In this document: piece by piece, positions 54,549 through 64,000 of the stretch | How positions within the stretch are numbered: position 1 is the first letter of the stretch | Layout: every line of letters begins with the position of its first letter | Source: Topomyia yanbarensis | Taxonomy: Eukaryota > Arthropoda > Insecta > Diptera > Culicidae | Reading direction: 5' to 3' | Assembly (NCBI RefSeq): GCF_030247195.1 | Contig: NC_080670.1 | Location: forward strand, 94,368,711-94,432,710 | DNA length: 64,000 bases | Notes under the pieces: generated by a model | What the model saw: only the letters and a program-made list of their open reading frames with translations | Database searches by the model: none | What the model was told of the DNA's origin: nothing | Position numbers and translations under genes: made by a program

Positions 54549-54659
54549 AGGAGTAACCGCTGTCAATTCTGTCGAACTCAGCCACAAAAAACATGACGAC
54601 AGTAGCGCACCTGGTTTGGATATCCCAACTACCTTCGAAACCGTTGGAGATTTTACACA

Positions 54660-55360
54660 AGTTGAATGCTGAAGATGGACGTCTGTTCTCTGACTTTGAA
54701 TGATATGAAAGTCAATTCTTCAAGCTTTTTACCTTTAGGAACTAACTTCGTCACGTCCACAGTCTCATCGGAGTTAAGATTCTGCTTGACTTACTCGGCA
54801 ATTTGGATAACCGTAGCTTCTGGAGAGAACCCGAAGAGATAAAGCCAAAACATTTCTGCTCCATTTTTCTTGGTGACGAGAGGAATATTACCGGATGGCT
54901 CGAATTATTTAGTGCCAACTGACGCACGCGGGATGGCACTAACATTTTCATCCATTTCGAGTCTTCGTTTTTTTCGCAATCCACTAGTGCCAGGCAGAGG
55001 AAAGGAACGCAGTGGCGTTGTCTCCGGAGAGCGAGATCGCTGTAGAATGGCATCGATTTTAGTTGTATGTTGGTCAACTGTTTTCTTCAGTTCTTGAAGT
55101 GTATTGTGATGCTCCTCATTCATCAACTGCAGAACGCTGCTTGTTGACGATATTGCGTTTCTAAAGCAGGCATGAGACATCATCTTAGTACACGCATAAC
55201 ACATCCAAAACAACTGAGAACTGCTTTTCATTAAATCGCGAACTTCAGCAGTTAGTTTGGCGCACTTGAGATGGAAATATTGGTGGCAGAATCCATTGCA
55301 AGCCACTTCACTCTCTTTCTCACAATCGTTAGCGCAAACACCACACAACTTGGTAGCCAT
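54660..55360 (-). pseudogene. LINE ORF1 with PHD-type zinc finger (CR1-like)
   Basis: ATG at 55360 opens MATKLCGVCANDCEKESE. The Cys/His order C-x2-C ... C-x3-C-H-x3-H-x2-C ... C-x2-C (GFCHQYFHLKC, WMCYAC; residues about 6-60) is a PHD/RING-like finger. Coiled-coil-like sequence follows (NTLQELKKTVDQHTTK), then a basic Ser/Pro-rich part. The frame stops at 54905. In another frame the conserved end of this ORF1 type continues (FWLYLFGFSPEATV, DVTKLVPKGKKLEELTFISF) to about 54660, with a stop near 54795. PHD fingers in ORF1 are known from CR1-clade LINEs; the RT fragment at 49640-50930 could be from the same clade. Confidence 0.7.
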
Positions 55361-55670
55361 GATAGCTTTATCAGTGACTTTGCCACGAAACAAAATTTAT
55401 TATTTCTTCGTAGATAGGCACTTCTGCGGTCGCATTACGCAATACTCCACAATATTCCGGTAGATCGTTTGGTAATGATGCGATCATCATCATAAGTGAT
55501 AGACGAAAAACATGCGTTAAATGAAAAAAGACCAAATTAATAACGGGCAAAATCAACTACGACTGGTTTGTTTACCTCCAACACAGAGATTTAAATATAT
55601 CCTGCTAACGATTCCATTAGAAACCCGGTTCGAAAATGGTCATTTTCCATGAGAACTCAATACGTGCATT

Positions 55671-56075
55671 TTATGCATGCTTTACGTAAACGCGCCCTAA
55701 CACCCTGCCATTGGGAGAGGTGAATGCAGCTATTTGCGATACACTTCCCACATCCTGGAGTCGTTGAGTATTTTTCCCAGCCATCTCCCAAGTAATACAT
55801 ATTTTTTCAACCGAAGCTAGAGTAAAATTTTCTTCGTTAAAAAGACGTTGCTGGAGAAGTTTATCCCGCACTCCCGCTACAATTCTATCTCTTATTTTTA
55901 AAATCTACAAAACCGCAAAACTCTGCCTGCAGTTTGACGGATAAAATGAAATCCTCAATCGTTTCGTCCGGCTGCTGGACTCGATTGTTAAATTTATATC
56001 GCTGTATTAAATATGTTTCCGTTTTATCGAATCGTGGCTTTAATCTGGCTACTATGTCTTCATAAGAAGCGTCTC
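55671..56075 (-). pseudogene. Ty3/Gypsy gag (capsid) fragment
   Basis: On the minus strand: DIVARLKPRFDKTETYLIQRYKF, RVQQPDETIEDFILSVKLQAEFC, then RIVAGVRDKLLQQRLFNEEN-type sequence. This is the usual capsid C-terminal region of Gypsy gag. A TAA splits it near 55900. Its upstream part is cut by the LTR starting at 56081, so the Gypsy element at 56081 probably inserted into it. Confidence 0.72.
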
Positions 56076-56080
56076 ATAAC

Positions 56081-57361
56081 TGTTACCATTTGGACCCTTT
56101 ACCCCATGGACCAGTTACAAAAACGAGAGCAAAACGCGAGCGAGAGAGTTTACTATAATGCTGTTCGACACGAACGTAGGCAGTAGTGGATTCGCTATAA
56201 TACTGCGTATAACAGTTAGGAAGTATATACTATCAAAAGTATTAGATATGTGTTTGGATAATAAATGTATAACGCCTGTTTTTGTATCTAAAAATTTCAT
56301 ATAATGTTTAGTGTGATTAGGAGGAGAATTAAAATAAAACACACGTAAATTATTTCCAAACGGTCTAAATAAATACTTAAGCTTTAATATGTAACACATG
56401 AACACAAAACATCAAAATACACACACGTTAGGAAAACAGGAAACGCTCGGGATTGGAAAACCATGGGAAAGCAGGAAATAAAGTCAAACGGGAGAGGAAA
56501 ATTGCAAGTGAGAGGGAAGCTACTGGGTTAGGATAGAAAGAATGCGAATCACTTTTGCTGTAGACTTCAAGAAAGGCAGACATCAAAGTTAAAAGTTTAA
56601 GAAGATAGATAGACAGGAAATGTTTGAACGTAAAGTATATGGTGAAGCAAATAGAGGAGTGATAGAAAGGAATTAATTAAATACCAAGAAGGAATCAGGG
56701 CCCATTATATTAGATCCTAAAGCCATCGGAGTGGATTATAGTCCGAAGCGTGGTGTCCCTTGAACGGCCCGTCGTTGATAGTGGCACCATCATCGCTAAA
56801 AGCCCGTCAAAAGTGCCCATGAGCACATTGAACCAGCCACGAGGTTCCATCGAGACCTCCGGGTCATCAGCAGGTAGCTGAGTCCAGCCAGAGTGCCCTT
56901 GAATCGCCGGCCTGTCGCCGAAGATCAACCGCAGTGACCGCCTATCGACGCACTCGCCAGAAAGTGGCATCGCTGGTCGCATCGGACCCCGCCACCCAAC
57001 AGCCCACGTGTACCATCGCCACACCAACAGCAGACCATCGCAGCAGCATCCCGTCGTCGTAGCCATCGCAACAGCAGCCGACCGTTTCCCGCTTCGTCCC
57101 AGCGTTCGCCGGCCGGCCTTGTATACACCTACACTCACACACAAAAATTGTAAGTTACAATAAATAATTAAAAAAGTGAAAGGACCGTGTTTGTCTTCTG
57201 ATTGGGATAGAGTGACATTGAGCCGACCCTGAAGCCTCCGTGCCTCAAGCCCGAGCTAGCCAAGAAAAGAGGCCTTCGGAGCCCACCGCAAACGGTCTCC
57301 GTGGCTTGACCAGGGACTAGGGGCAATCTAAGCCGCGACCCCTCTGGTCCGGCCAGTAACA
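56081..57361 (+). repeat. 5' LTR (1281 bp)
   Basis: Begins TGTTACCATTTGGACCC and ends CCAGTAACA. AATAAA at 57159-57164 is followed by a GTGTTTGTCTTC-type downstream element. A GC-rich part (56750-57125) gives spurious minus-strand open frames of up to 144 codons (56710-57144). Confidence 0.85.
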
Positions 57362-57363
57362 AT

Positions 57364-57377
57364 TGGCGCCCAACTAA
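57364..57377 (+). promoter_or_regulatory. Primer-binding site
   Basis: TGGCGCCCAACTAA begins two bases after the LTR. TGGCGCCCAAC is a common start of Gypsy primer-binding sites; I do not assign the tRNA. Confidence 0.7.
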
Positions 57378-57761
57378 CAGTCAAAACCAATCAGAAGTTC
57401 AAAACTAATGCGCAGAAGATAGGGAAAATAAGATTTTTGCGCTAGGGAACGCTCGTTTGCTCATTTGCTCATACTGATGGATGGAAAAGGTGTTTAAGTG
57501 GTAATACGAGATCATTAGGGGAACCGAATTAGCTTGAGATCAATTCTACCTACTAGTGCGCGTACAACCACAAAAGATAGAATCTGTATTCGTAGATTTA
57601 CCAAATAGCGGAAACAATGCATTTTCGTTAAATTGTGATAATTTTTTCTCTTTAATGGGTCTTGATTCAACGAAGTAATTCAAACAGTGCAGAGATTTTC
57701 TTTATTCATATGAAGTTTAACTCAAATATCTTAAAATACATATTCACCATTATCAGATACA

Positions 57762-58622
57762 TTGATTTCGCCTAAAGTTCTGGTGGAAATGGACTTGCAT
57801 ATGTTGTATAAAAGTTTAAACGTGGCTCACTTGTCAATAGATGAAGTAGAGCACGAAATGTCGATTAGAAATATTGTTTTTTCGTTAGATGAACATGAGA
57901 GCATAAAGAGAAGGAAAATGAAAGATCGTATGAGGGAAGAAAAAGAGAACACTTTCACGGTAGCTTACTCTCCTAGCTGGAGAGAAGTTGCGCATGAAAT
58001 TTCACTCGTACATTCGAAAACGTTGATTATTAAGGGTTTATTAGAAAACCCGAGAACTGATTTACGCCAAAGAGAAACGCTTAAGACTCGGCTGATTCAC
58101 TACAGAGTGCGAAATTTTCTGCTCGTCCGTGCTCCGGAAGCTCGGAGGCACCAGATAGGAATTATAAACATTAGCAGGCAAATTTCAGAAAAATTTGAGA
58201 AGCATTTTCAGGATATTATCGATCCTTTCGATGATCGAAAGGAACCAGACCAGCTTGAAAACGATATAAGTCAAGCCATACAGGAAATAAGAAGTGAAAT
58301 TGAAGTTTTGAGTGAAACCGTCTGGGGAAAAGAGGGAGAACTGGGAGAAAATGAGAATGAAGCAAGTGGGGGAGTTGTAGAAAAAACATTAGAAAGGAAA
58401 AAGCGGGAAATGGAGGGATCTGTGTTTAGATCAAAAGAAATTTTGGATGAGCTGTCGTTATACGAACAAGGTAGTAAGGAAATAGCGATCGATATGGTCA
58501 AGCATTTGAAAGCTTTCGTTGCAACGACTACAGAACAAGAAAAGCAACGTAGAGAAAGAGAGATATTGCTAGAAGAGAGAATGATTAGGGAAGCAAAAGA
58601 TAACATGGAGAGGAAAAAATGA
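57762..58622 (+). pseudogene. gag N-terminal part of the Gypsy element
   Basis: 286 codons, highly charged and helical. It has long Glu/Lys/Arg stretches (about residues 170-286) likely to form coiled coil and ends at TGA 58620-58622. The same frame continues beyond the stop (LEALLLNLNEKLKINPQ, then SDNMNPIDDFVDEM), so the stop is a lesion or a readthrough point. The N-terminal region has no named domain. The ATG at 57762 is the first long frame after the primer-binding site. Confidence 0.65.
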
Positions 58623-59998
58623 CTTGAAGCATTGCTTTTAAATCTAAATGAAAAACTGAAAATTAACCCACAAATGCCAAAAGTAGATAAATCCGCCTCA
58701 CTTAATATGTCTGATAATATGAATCCTATTGATGATTTTGTGGACGAAATGAGTGGGAAAGATAAACTACTGAAAAGGCAAGGGAAAAACTAAAGGTTTC
58801 GTCAGATTCTGATGATGATACCGTAAATGAAAGCTTCGATGAAATTAAATTAAAAGGAAAGAAGACAAATTGTAAACAGAGTGATGGCAAATTGCGTAAT
58901 ACGTTGCCTCGCAGGAAATACGAAAGTAAGAGGAAAACCTCATCCTCAGACATATCTGATGAATGGTCACGTACTGAATGCTCGCAATCGAGAAGCATTA
59001 CTTCTGAATCACCAGACCGTTTTAGAAGAAGGGATAGTAGTAGACAGAATACAAGAGGTCGGACTTCTTTGAAACGAGTACCGATTTCAGACTGGAAGTT
59101 AAAGTACGAGGGCAAAGACAACGGTCGAAAATTATCGAAATTCTTAAAAGAAATTAAAATGAGGTCTAGGGCAGAAGAAATTTCGGATCTAGAGCTTTTC
59201 AGGGGGCAATTCATTTGTTTGCTGGGAGAGCCAAAGATTGGTTTATCGATGCTTCGGACAATAGAGAATTCCGCAATTGGTCCGAATTGAAGCGAGAGTT
59301 GAAGAGAGATTTTCTCCCGCCAGATCTCGACTTTCAATTAGAAATCCAAGCTACAAACCGTAGACAAGTGCGAGGTGAAAGATTTGTCGACTATTTTCAT
59401 GACATGGTCAAACTATTTCAGTCCATGACTCGTCCAGTCTCGGAACGGAGAAAGTTCGAGATTATTTGGAGGAATATGCGATTTGACTATAAAAATGCCA
59501 TGACAGGAGCAGGGATTAGATCCTTGGCAAAACTTAAACGATACGGCATGCTTGTCGATGAGAACAACTGGCACAGCTTTCAGCGTTCTTTCGACAACCC
59601 AAATAAACCACGTAGCAACCAAGTCAATGAAATTTCCGCAGGGACTCAAACCGCGGGAAATTCTAATAAAAATATTAAAGGTTCATCAAATAAAGAATTT
59701 TTTTTATAAAAATGAGCAAAAACCTACTGCCAAATCTACTGAGACAACCGACAAGGTCAAAGGGGAACAAAGCGCGAGAAAAGAACCTATGGAGGGGTCG
59801 AGCAAAGGTACACTTCAACAACTTGTCGAACAGTACAAACGCCCCCCAATAGGTACCTGCTACAACTGCAGAGAAACAGGCCATCACTATGGGGAGTGCT
59901 CTCAAAACCGACGAAAGTTCTGTCGAATTTGTGGATTCCCAGATGTGCTCACGAAAACTTGCCCAAGGTGTCCAAAAAACGAAGAGAGTTCAGCTTAA
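58623..59998 (+). pseudogene. gag capsid and zinc knuckles of the Gypsy element
   Basis: A Ser/Arg-rich linker (58890-59070) is followed by the capsid: ISDWKLKYEGKDNGRKLSKF, a frameshift near 59215, LFAGRAKDWFIDAS, ELKRELKRDFLPPDLDFQL and RGERFVDYFHDMVKLF. This is the retrotransposon-gag fold region. A further frameshift near 59700 leads to the knuckles, CYNCRETGHHYGEC and CRICGFPDVLTKTCPRC (59855-59975). Gag ends TAA 59996-59998, which overlaps a pol ATG in the string TAATG. Confidence 0.82.
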
Positions 59999-61608
59999 TG
60001 GGGGAAGCTGACGAGATAATCTCAAAAGCCCCCAACATTTCAAATATCACGAATAATCTGCTTGAGAATGGTTTCGAGCCAGTGTCGGATTCTGATTATA
60101 CTGCCGACCAAAACATCGAAGAACTTTTTGTCAGCATCGATGGAGACGCACGCCCGTTTGTAAAAGTTGATGCACTAGGCAAACAAATCATACGTCTCTT
60201 AGACAGCGGGGCTCAGCGAACCGTGCTTGGTATCGGTTCAGAGAAATTTATAAAAGATTTAAGATTGAAAGTATATCCGTCCGAAATTTCTTTAAAAACA
60301 GTTTCGGGAGCATCTATTGAAATACAAGGGTATGTAAATTTACCTATTGCTTTTAACGACCAGTGTCACGTAGCTCCAAAGCTAAAGCGTAGACTAATTC
60401 TAGGCTACGAAGATTTTTGGCATGCTTTTAAATTACAACCTTCGTTGTTAGCAGAAGCTTGCGAACTGAGTAATTCTGTTGAAGAGAGTGGTTTAGAAGA
60501 GAAAGTCGAGAAGGAACTCACGATCGAGCAGAGAGAGAAACTGGAAGAAGTGAAGGGGTTGTTCAAAGTTGCGGTGGAAGGGGGAATGCTTGATATCACC
60601 ACAATGATATCGCACAAAATTGAAATTAAAGAGGAGTATTTGAAAACTCCACCAGTTCGGATAAACCCTTACCCAACTTCTCCCGAAATGCAAAGTAAAA
60701 TAAATAAGGAATTAGATAAAATGATTCAACAAAATGTGATCGAGAAAAGTAAAGACGAATGGGCCTTAAGTACTGTTCCCGTTCTGAAACCCACCGGGGA
60801 GGTACGATTGTGTTCAGACGCGCGTCGTCTGAATGAACGCACGAGAAGGGATGCCTATCCTCTCCCGCACCAGGATCGTATACTGAGTAGATTGGGATCG
60901 AGTAAGTATTTGTCAACGATTGACCTTACCAAGGCATTCCTGCAAATACCACTTGATCCAAACTCGCGGAAGTATACGGCGTTCTTGGTGTTGGGGAGAG
61001 GACTGTTCCAGTTCACCAGGCTGCCCTTTGGACTCGTCAATAGCCTTGCTACCTTGGCTAGGCTGATTGACGAGGTCTTGGGGTATGGGGAGCTGGAACC
61101 GAATGTATTTGTTTACCTCGACGATATTGTGGTGGTAAGCAGTACATTCGAGGCACACCTTCAAATGCTTCGTGAGGTTGCAAGTCAATTAAAAAGAGCC
61201 AATTTATCGATCAACATCGAAAAATCGAAGTTCTGTGTAAAGGAACTAGCATATCTCGGACATATTATCTCATCTGAAGGACTTAGACCCAACCCGGAGA
61301 GGATTGAGGCGATTGTAAATTACGAGCGGCCGTCGTCGATCCGATCTCTTCGTCGGTTTCTTGACATGGCCAATTATTATAGGCGGTTTATACCTCACTT
61401 TAGTGAATACACCGCGCCTCTGACAAATCTTCTACGGAAGAAACCTAAAATGATAAAATGGAACGAATCAGCGGAGCAAGCCTTCATGCGCATCAAAGAA
61501 TGCCTGATAACCGCTCCAGTTCTATCTAATCCAAATTTCTACCTACCGTTCCAGATCCAAAGCGATGCTAGTGATACGGCTGTCGGCGATCCTAATCCAA
61601 GAGCATGA
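59998..61608 (+). pseudogene. pol of the Gypsy element: protease and reverse transcriptase
   Basis: The pol frame is open from before the gag end to 61608, with ATG at 59998. The protease active site LLDSGAQRT is near 60200. RT shows VRLCSDARRLNERT, motif A TIDLTKAFLQI near 60920, RLPFGLVNSLATL near 61020 and motif C VYLDDIVV near 61115. The connection is LGHIISSEGLRPNP and NYYRRFIPHFSE. RNase H starts QSDASDTAVG and then shifts frame near 61588. The RT and protease parts look intact. The gag-TAA/pol-ATG overlap suggests stop-and-restart expression, unlike the usual frameshift in Gypsy. Confidence 0.88.
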
Positions 61609-62172
61609 CGATGGAGAGAGGGTGGTAGCGTTTTTCTCCCAAAAGCTTTCTCCTGTGCAGCAAGCTTATGCTGCATCCGAGAAAGAAGGGCTCGCGGTGA
61701 TCTTGGCCATTGAGAAATCATGAAGGGAAAATGGTGGACGTCTTCAAGGTTGAGTCGTTGGAGCATTGAGCTTCAAGCATACGATCTGGAGATCCGTCAC
61801 AGACGTGGGAGGGATAACGTCATTCCAGATGCGCTCTCGCGGGCAGTTAAAACCGTTGATGTGGTTGAGACGCAAGATAGTTGGTACTCGAACCTATACG
61901 AAAAAGTAAAAACATCGCCAGACGATCACCTGGATTGCAAAATAGAGAATAAAATTTTGTATAAATTTGTTCCTACGAAAACCGAATCGCTCGACTACCG
62001 ATTCGAATGGAAAGTCTGTGTGCCCGAGGCATCCCGAGAAAAGATATTAAAAACTGAACATGAGGAGGCGTTTCATTTAGGATATGAAAAACTTCTTGAA
62101 AAAGTTAAAAGGAAATATTTTTGGCCGAGGTTAGCACCTACTGTTAAAAAGTTTGTGCACAACTTGTCGTGA
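61588..62172 (+). pseudogene. pol continued: RNase H remnant and integrase zinc region
   Basis: In the shifted frame RNase H continues VLIQEHDDGERVVAFFSQKLS, AYAASEKEGLAVILAIEKS. A stop and a deletion near 61722 then remove the middle of RNase H. It resumes at SRLSRWSIELQAYDLEIRHRRG...PDALSR. The H2C2 integrase zinc region follows (HEEAFHLGYEKLLEKVKRKYFW, then CRECKP across the stop at 62170-62172). Confidence 0.82.
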
Positions 62173-63089
62173 GTGCAAGCCCACAAATACCTCCCAGCAC
62201 CCTGAAATGGGGAAGCAGAGAATTTCGACAAAGCCATTTCATATACTAGTCCTTGAATTTATACAGTCACTACCACGTTCAAAAGCAGGCAATATGCACT
62301 TGCTGGTACTAATGGACGTTTTTTTCGAAATGGACAATGTTTTTTCCAATGAAAAAGATTAGCACAGATTTAGTGATTAAAATTTTACAGGAACAGTGGT
62401 TTCGCAGGTATTCTGTGCCAGAAATCCTGATTTCCGATAACGCTAGCACGTTCCTAAATAAAAGTTTTAAGCAGTTCCTGGATAACTACAAGATTGTTCA
62501 TTGGGCCAATGCCCGCCACCACAGCCAAGCGAACCCAGTAGAACGATTGAATAGGAGCATTAATGTATGCATCCGAACGTATGTAAGGTCGGATCAGCGT
62601 ACATGGGATACGAAAATCTCCGAAGTGGAGTTTACGATCAACAATACCCTTCACTCGTCTACAGGTTTTTTCCCTTACCGTGTACTGTTTGGTCATGAGA
62701 TCATTGCAAGTGGCGAGGAACATCGGCTCGATGTAGTCACTAATGAACTCTCTGATCGAGAGAGATTGGAACAAAAATTAAACGTAGACAAGGCTATTTA
62801 CAATACGGTTGTTAAAAATTTAGTAAAGGCTCATGAGAAGAGTAACAAAAATTATAACCTTCGCTTCAAAAAACCGGCCCCTGTCTACTTGGTTGGTCAG
62901 AAGGTTTATCGGAAGAGTTTTGCACAATCAGCAGCTGGGGAAAATTTCAATGCAAAACTCGGCCCTGCTTACATCCCTTGTAAGATAATTTCCAAGCGAG
63001 GAACAAATTCCTATGAACTAGAAGATGAGCTGGGGAAGAACTTGGGGATCTTTTCGGCGGCCGATCTTAAGCCAGGAATCCCGGACTAA
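62153..63089 (+). pseudogene. Integrase core and C-terminal domain of the Gypsy element
   Basis: A frameshift near 62340 splits the core. The first catalytic position reads VLEF (62249-62260), where an Asp is usual. The second (LISDNAST) and third (NPVERLNRS) are kept. The C-terminal domain has the GPAYIPCKIISK pattern (GPY/F type), which contacts DNA, and ends GIFSAADLKP before TAA 63087-63089. Confidence 0.85.
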
Positions 63090-63927
63090 GATTTTCTCGT
63101 TCAGTTCTCATGTAAATTTTGTAAATAAATTCCGCAAATAATTATAAGTTTGTCGTTATGAGTTAGCTAGATTTAATTAGTAAAAAATGTACAGTTCAGT
63201 CAGTCTCAGTCCACGTCAAATGTCAAGGTCAAAGTTAGTGAATCAAATGAAGTCCAATTGTTCTGTTATGGTCCGTTTGTACTGTCCAATAACCGTAGTC
63301 CAACATGTTTTCACAAATAAATACTAAACAAACTTCCTAAAATGTAATTGGCGACTTTGGAATAACACCGATCAAGGAAAACTAAACGCAAAAATGATCA
63401 TTTCTAAATTTCGCGTAGCAGATTTTCTAAACCGGTTTACTCTGCGTTACAATTTTCGGGTTCTTTGCTGGCATTAAAAAAAATATAAATGTCCACAAAT
63501 CTTCACAAATTAACCTAAAAACAAAAAAAAGTTAACGATCTAAAAATTTCACTATAGATTTTCACAACTGCACCCAAGCTACTTTCGGTAGCCATGACAG
63601 TCCACATTTGAGTAACAGCTTCATTTGATCAAATTCACCGTTGAGGATCAAGAGTAGATCAAATCTCTCTCTCCCTCTGAACAATAGATATGGTTTAGAT
63701 TACCGGGAGAAGAGAAGATCGATTAAAGAGATCCGCGATAGGGTAAATCGTCGAAAATGGTTAATTTTAAGAAACCAAAATTAACTATTTGGTAAATCGA
63801 CAAGCAGATGATTTCTTTTTGGGAAAATTCGTTAGCTTAAAAGAAGCGACTCAACCCTGGGCAGGGTTAATCTCAAGAGATAAAAAAATAATAACGATTA
63901 TTTTTTTTAAGGGGGAGTGTGGGGTAG
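63090..63927 (+). other. 3' untranslated region and polypurine tract of the Gypsy element
   Basis: About 840 bp of AT-rich sequence without an open frame of note; no envelope gene. It ends with AAGGGGGAGTGTGGGGTAG (63909-63927), the purine-rich primer for plus-strand DNA. Confidence 0.65.
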
Positions 63928-64000
63928 TGTTAGCATTTGGACCCTTTACCCCATGGACCAGTTGCAAAAACAAGAGCAAAACGCGAGCGAGAGAGTTTAC
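63928..64000 (+). repeat. 3' LTR, first 73 bases
   Basis: TGTTAGCATTTGGACCC onward matches 56081-56153 with three differences. The rest lies beyond the window. Confidence 0.85.

Larger units (their letters stand above)
56081..64000 (+). mobile_element. Ty3/Gypsy LTR retrotransposon, defective, 3' LTR cut by window end
   Basis: 5' LTR 56081-57361, primer-binding site at 57364, gag from 57762, pol to 63089, polypurine tract at about 63909-63927 and the 3' LTR from 63928. The first 73 bases of both LTRs differ at three positions. The integrase-after-RNase H order gives Ty3/Gypsy; an mdg1-like or related lineage is possible but not shown. Gag has a stop and frameshifts, RNase H a deletion, and integrase a frameshift and a changed catalytic residue. 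No envelope gene is seen. The left flank ATAAC may be the TSD; its partner is outside the window. Confidence 0.88.

Noticed and set aside
56710..57144. Minus-strand frames of up to 144 codons in the 5' LTR
   Set aside because: Arise in a GC-rich LTR section; several overlapping frames are open at once and none has a domain.

Overview
The window looks like repeat-dense insect DNA, most likely a mosquito (Culicidae, Aedes- or Culex-like). That inference rests on the mix of BEL/Pao, Ty3/Gypsy, RNase H-bearing I-like LINEs, CR1/LOA-like fragments, hAT-type MITEs and small dispersed repeats. Nothing looks bacterial: no operons, tRNA or rRNA genes and no CRISPR. I see no intact single-copy host gene. 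The only recognisable host-derived coding sequence is a broken RalGDS-type (Ral guanine-nucleotide exchange factor) pseudogene at about 12.69-14.63 kb.

Layout. 1-1070: internally deleted I-like LINE. 1071-6893: remains of a minus-strand Ty3/Gypsy element, split by a younger plus-strand Gypsy element (1814-6096, 4-bp TSD TTTA) and by a plus-strand LINE (6894-11857, 14-bp TSD) whose ORF1 middle is inverted. 12.69-14.63 kb: RalGDS-like pseudogene with its RA-domain/3' part duplicated. 15.7-16.7 kb: decayed repeats. 17160-18039: hAT-like inverted-repeat MITE with an 8-bp TSD.

20046-44955 is one BEL/Pao retrotransposon of 24.9 kb, bounded by 516/517-bp LTRs and a 5-bp TSD (GCTAC). It is inflated from roughly 8.6 kb by three events: insertion of a full-length, apparently intact I-like LINE (20637-26597, minus strand, 12-bp TSD); a tandem triplication of a 3174-bp block carrying RNase H and integrase; and insertion of a 3951-bp element (39891-43841) with about 750-bp inverted repeats, CACAGTGG termini and a 5-bp TSD, which resembles Transib/RAG-type ends. 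That last element has itself been hit by another repeat (about 40335-41925).

45-56 kb is a graveyard of LINE fragments (I-like, CR1-like with a PHD-finger ORF1, LOA/R1-like RNase H), a MITE-like repeat and a Gypsy gag fragment. 56081-64000 is a plus-strand Ty3/Gypsy element with a 1281-bp 5' LTR, gag and pol; its 3' LTR runs off the window.

The genes here do not form a host pathway. They are element proteins: gag/capsid, protease, reverse transcriptase, RNase H, integrase or endonuclease. Almost all are broken by stops, frameshifts or deletions; the exceptions are the two ORFs of the LINE at 20637-26597. The nesting gives a relative clock for the insertions.
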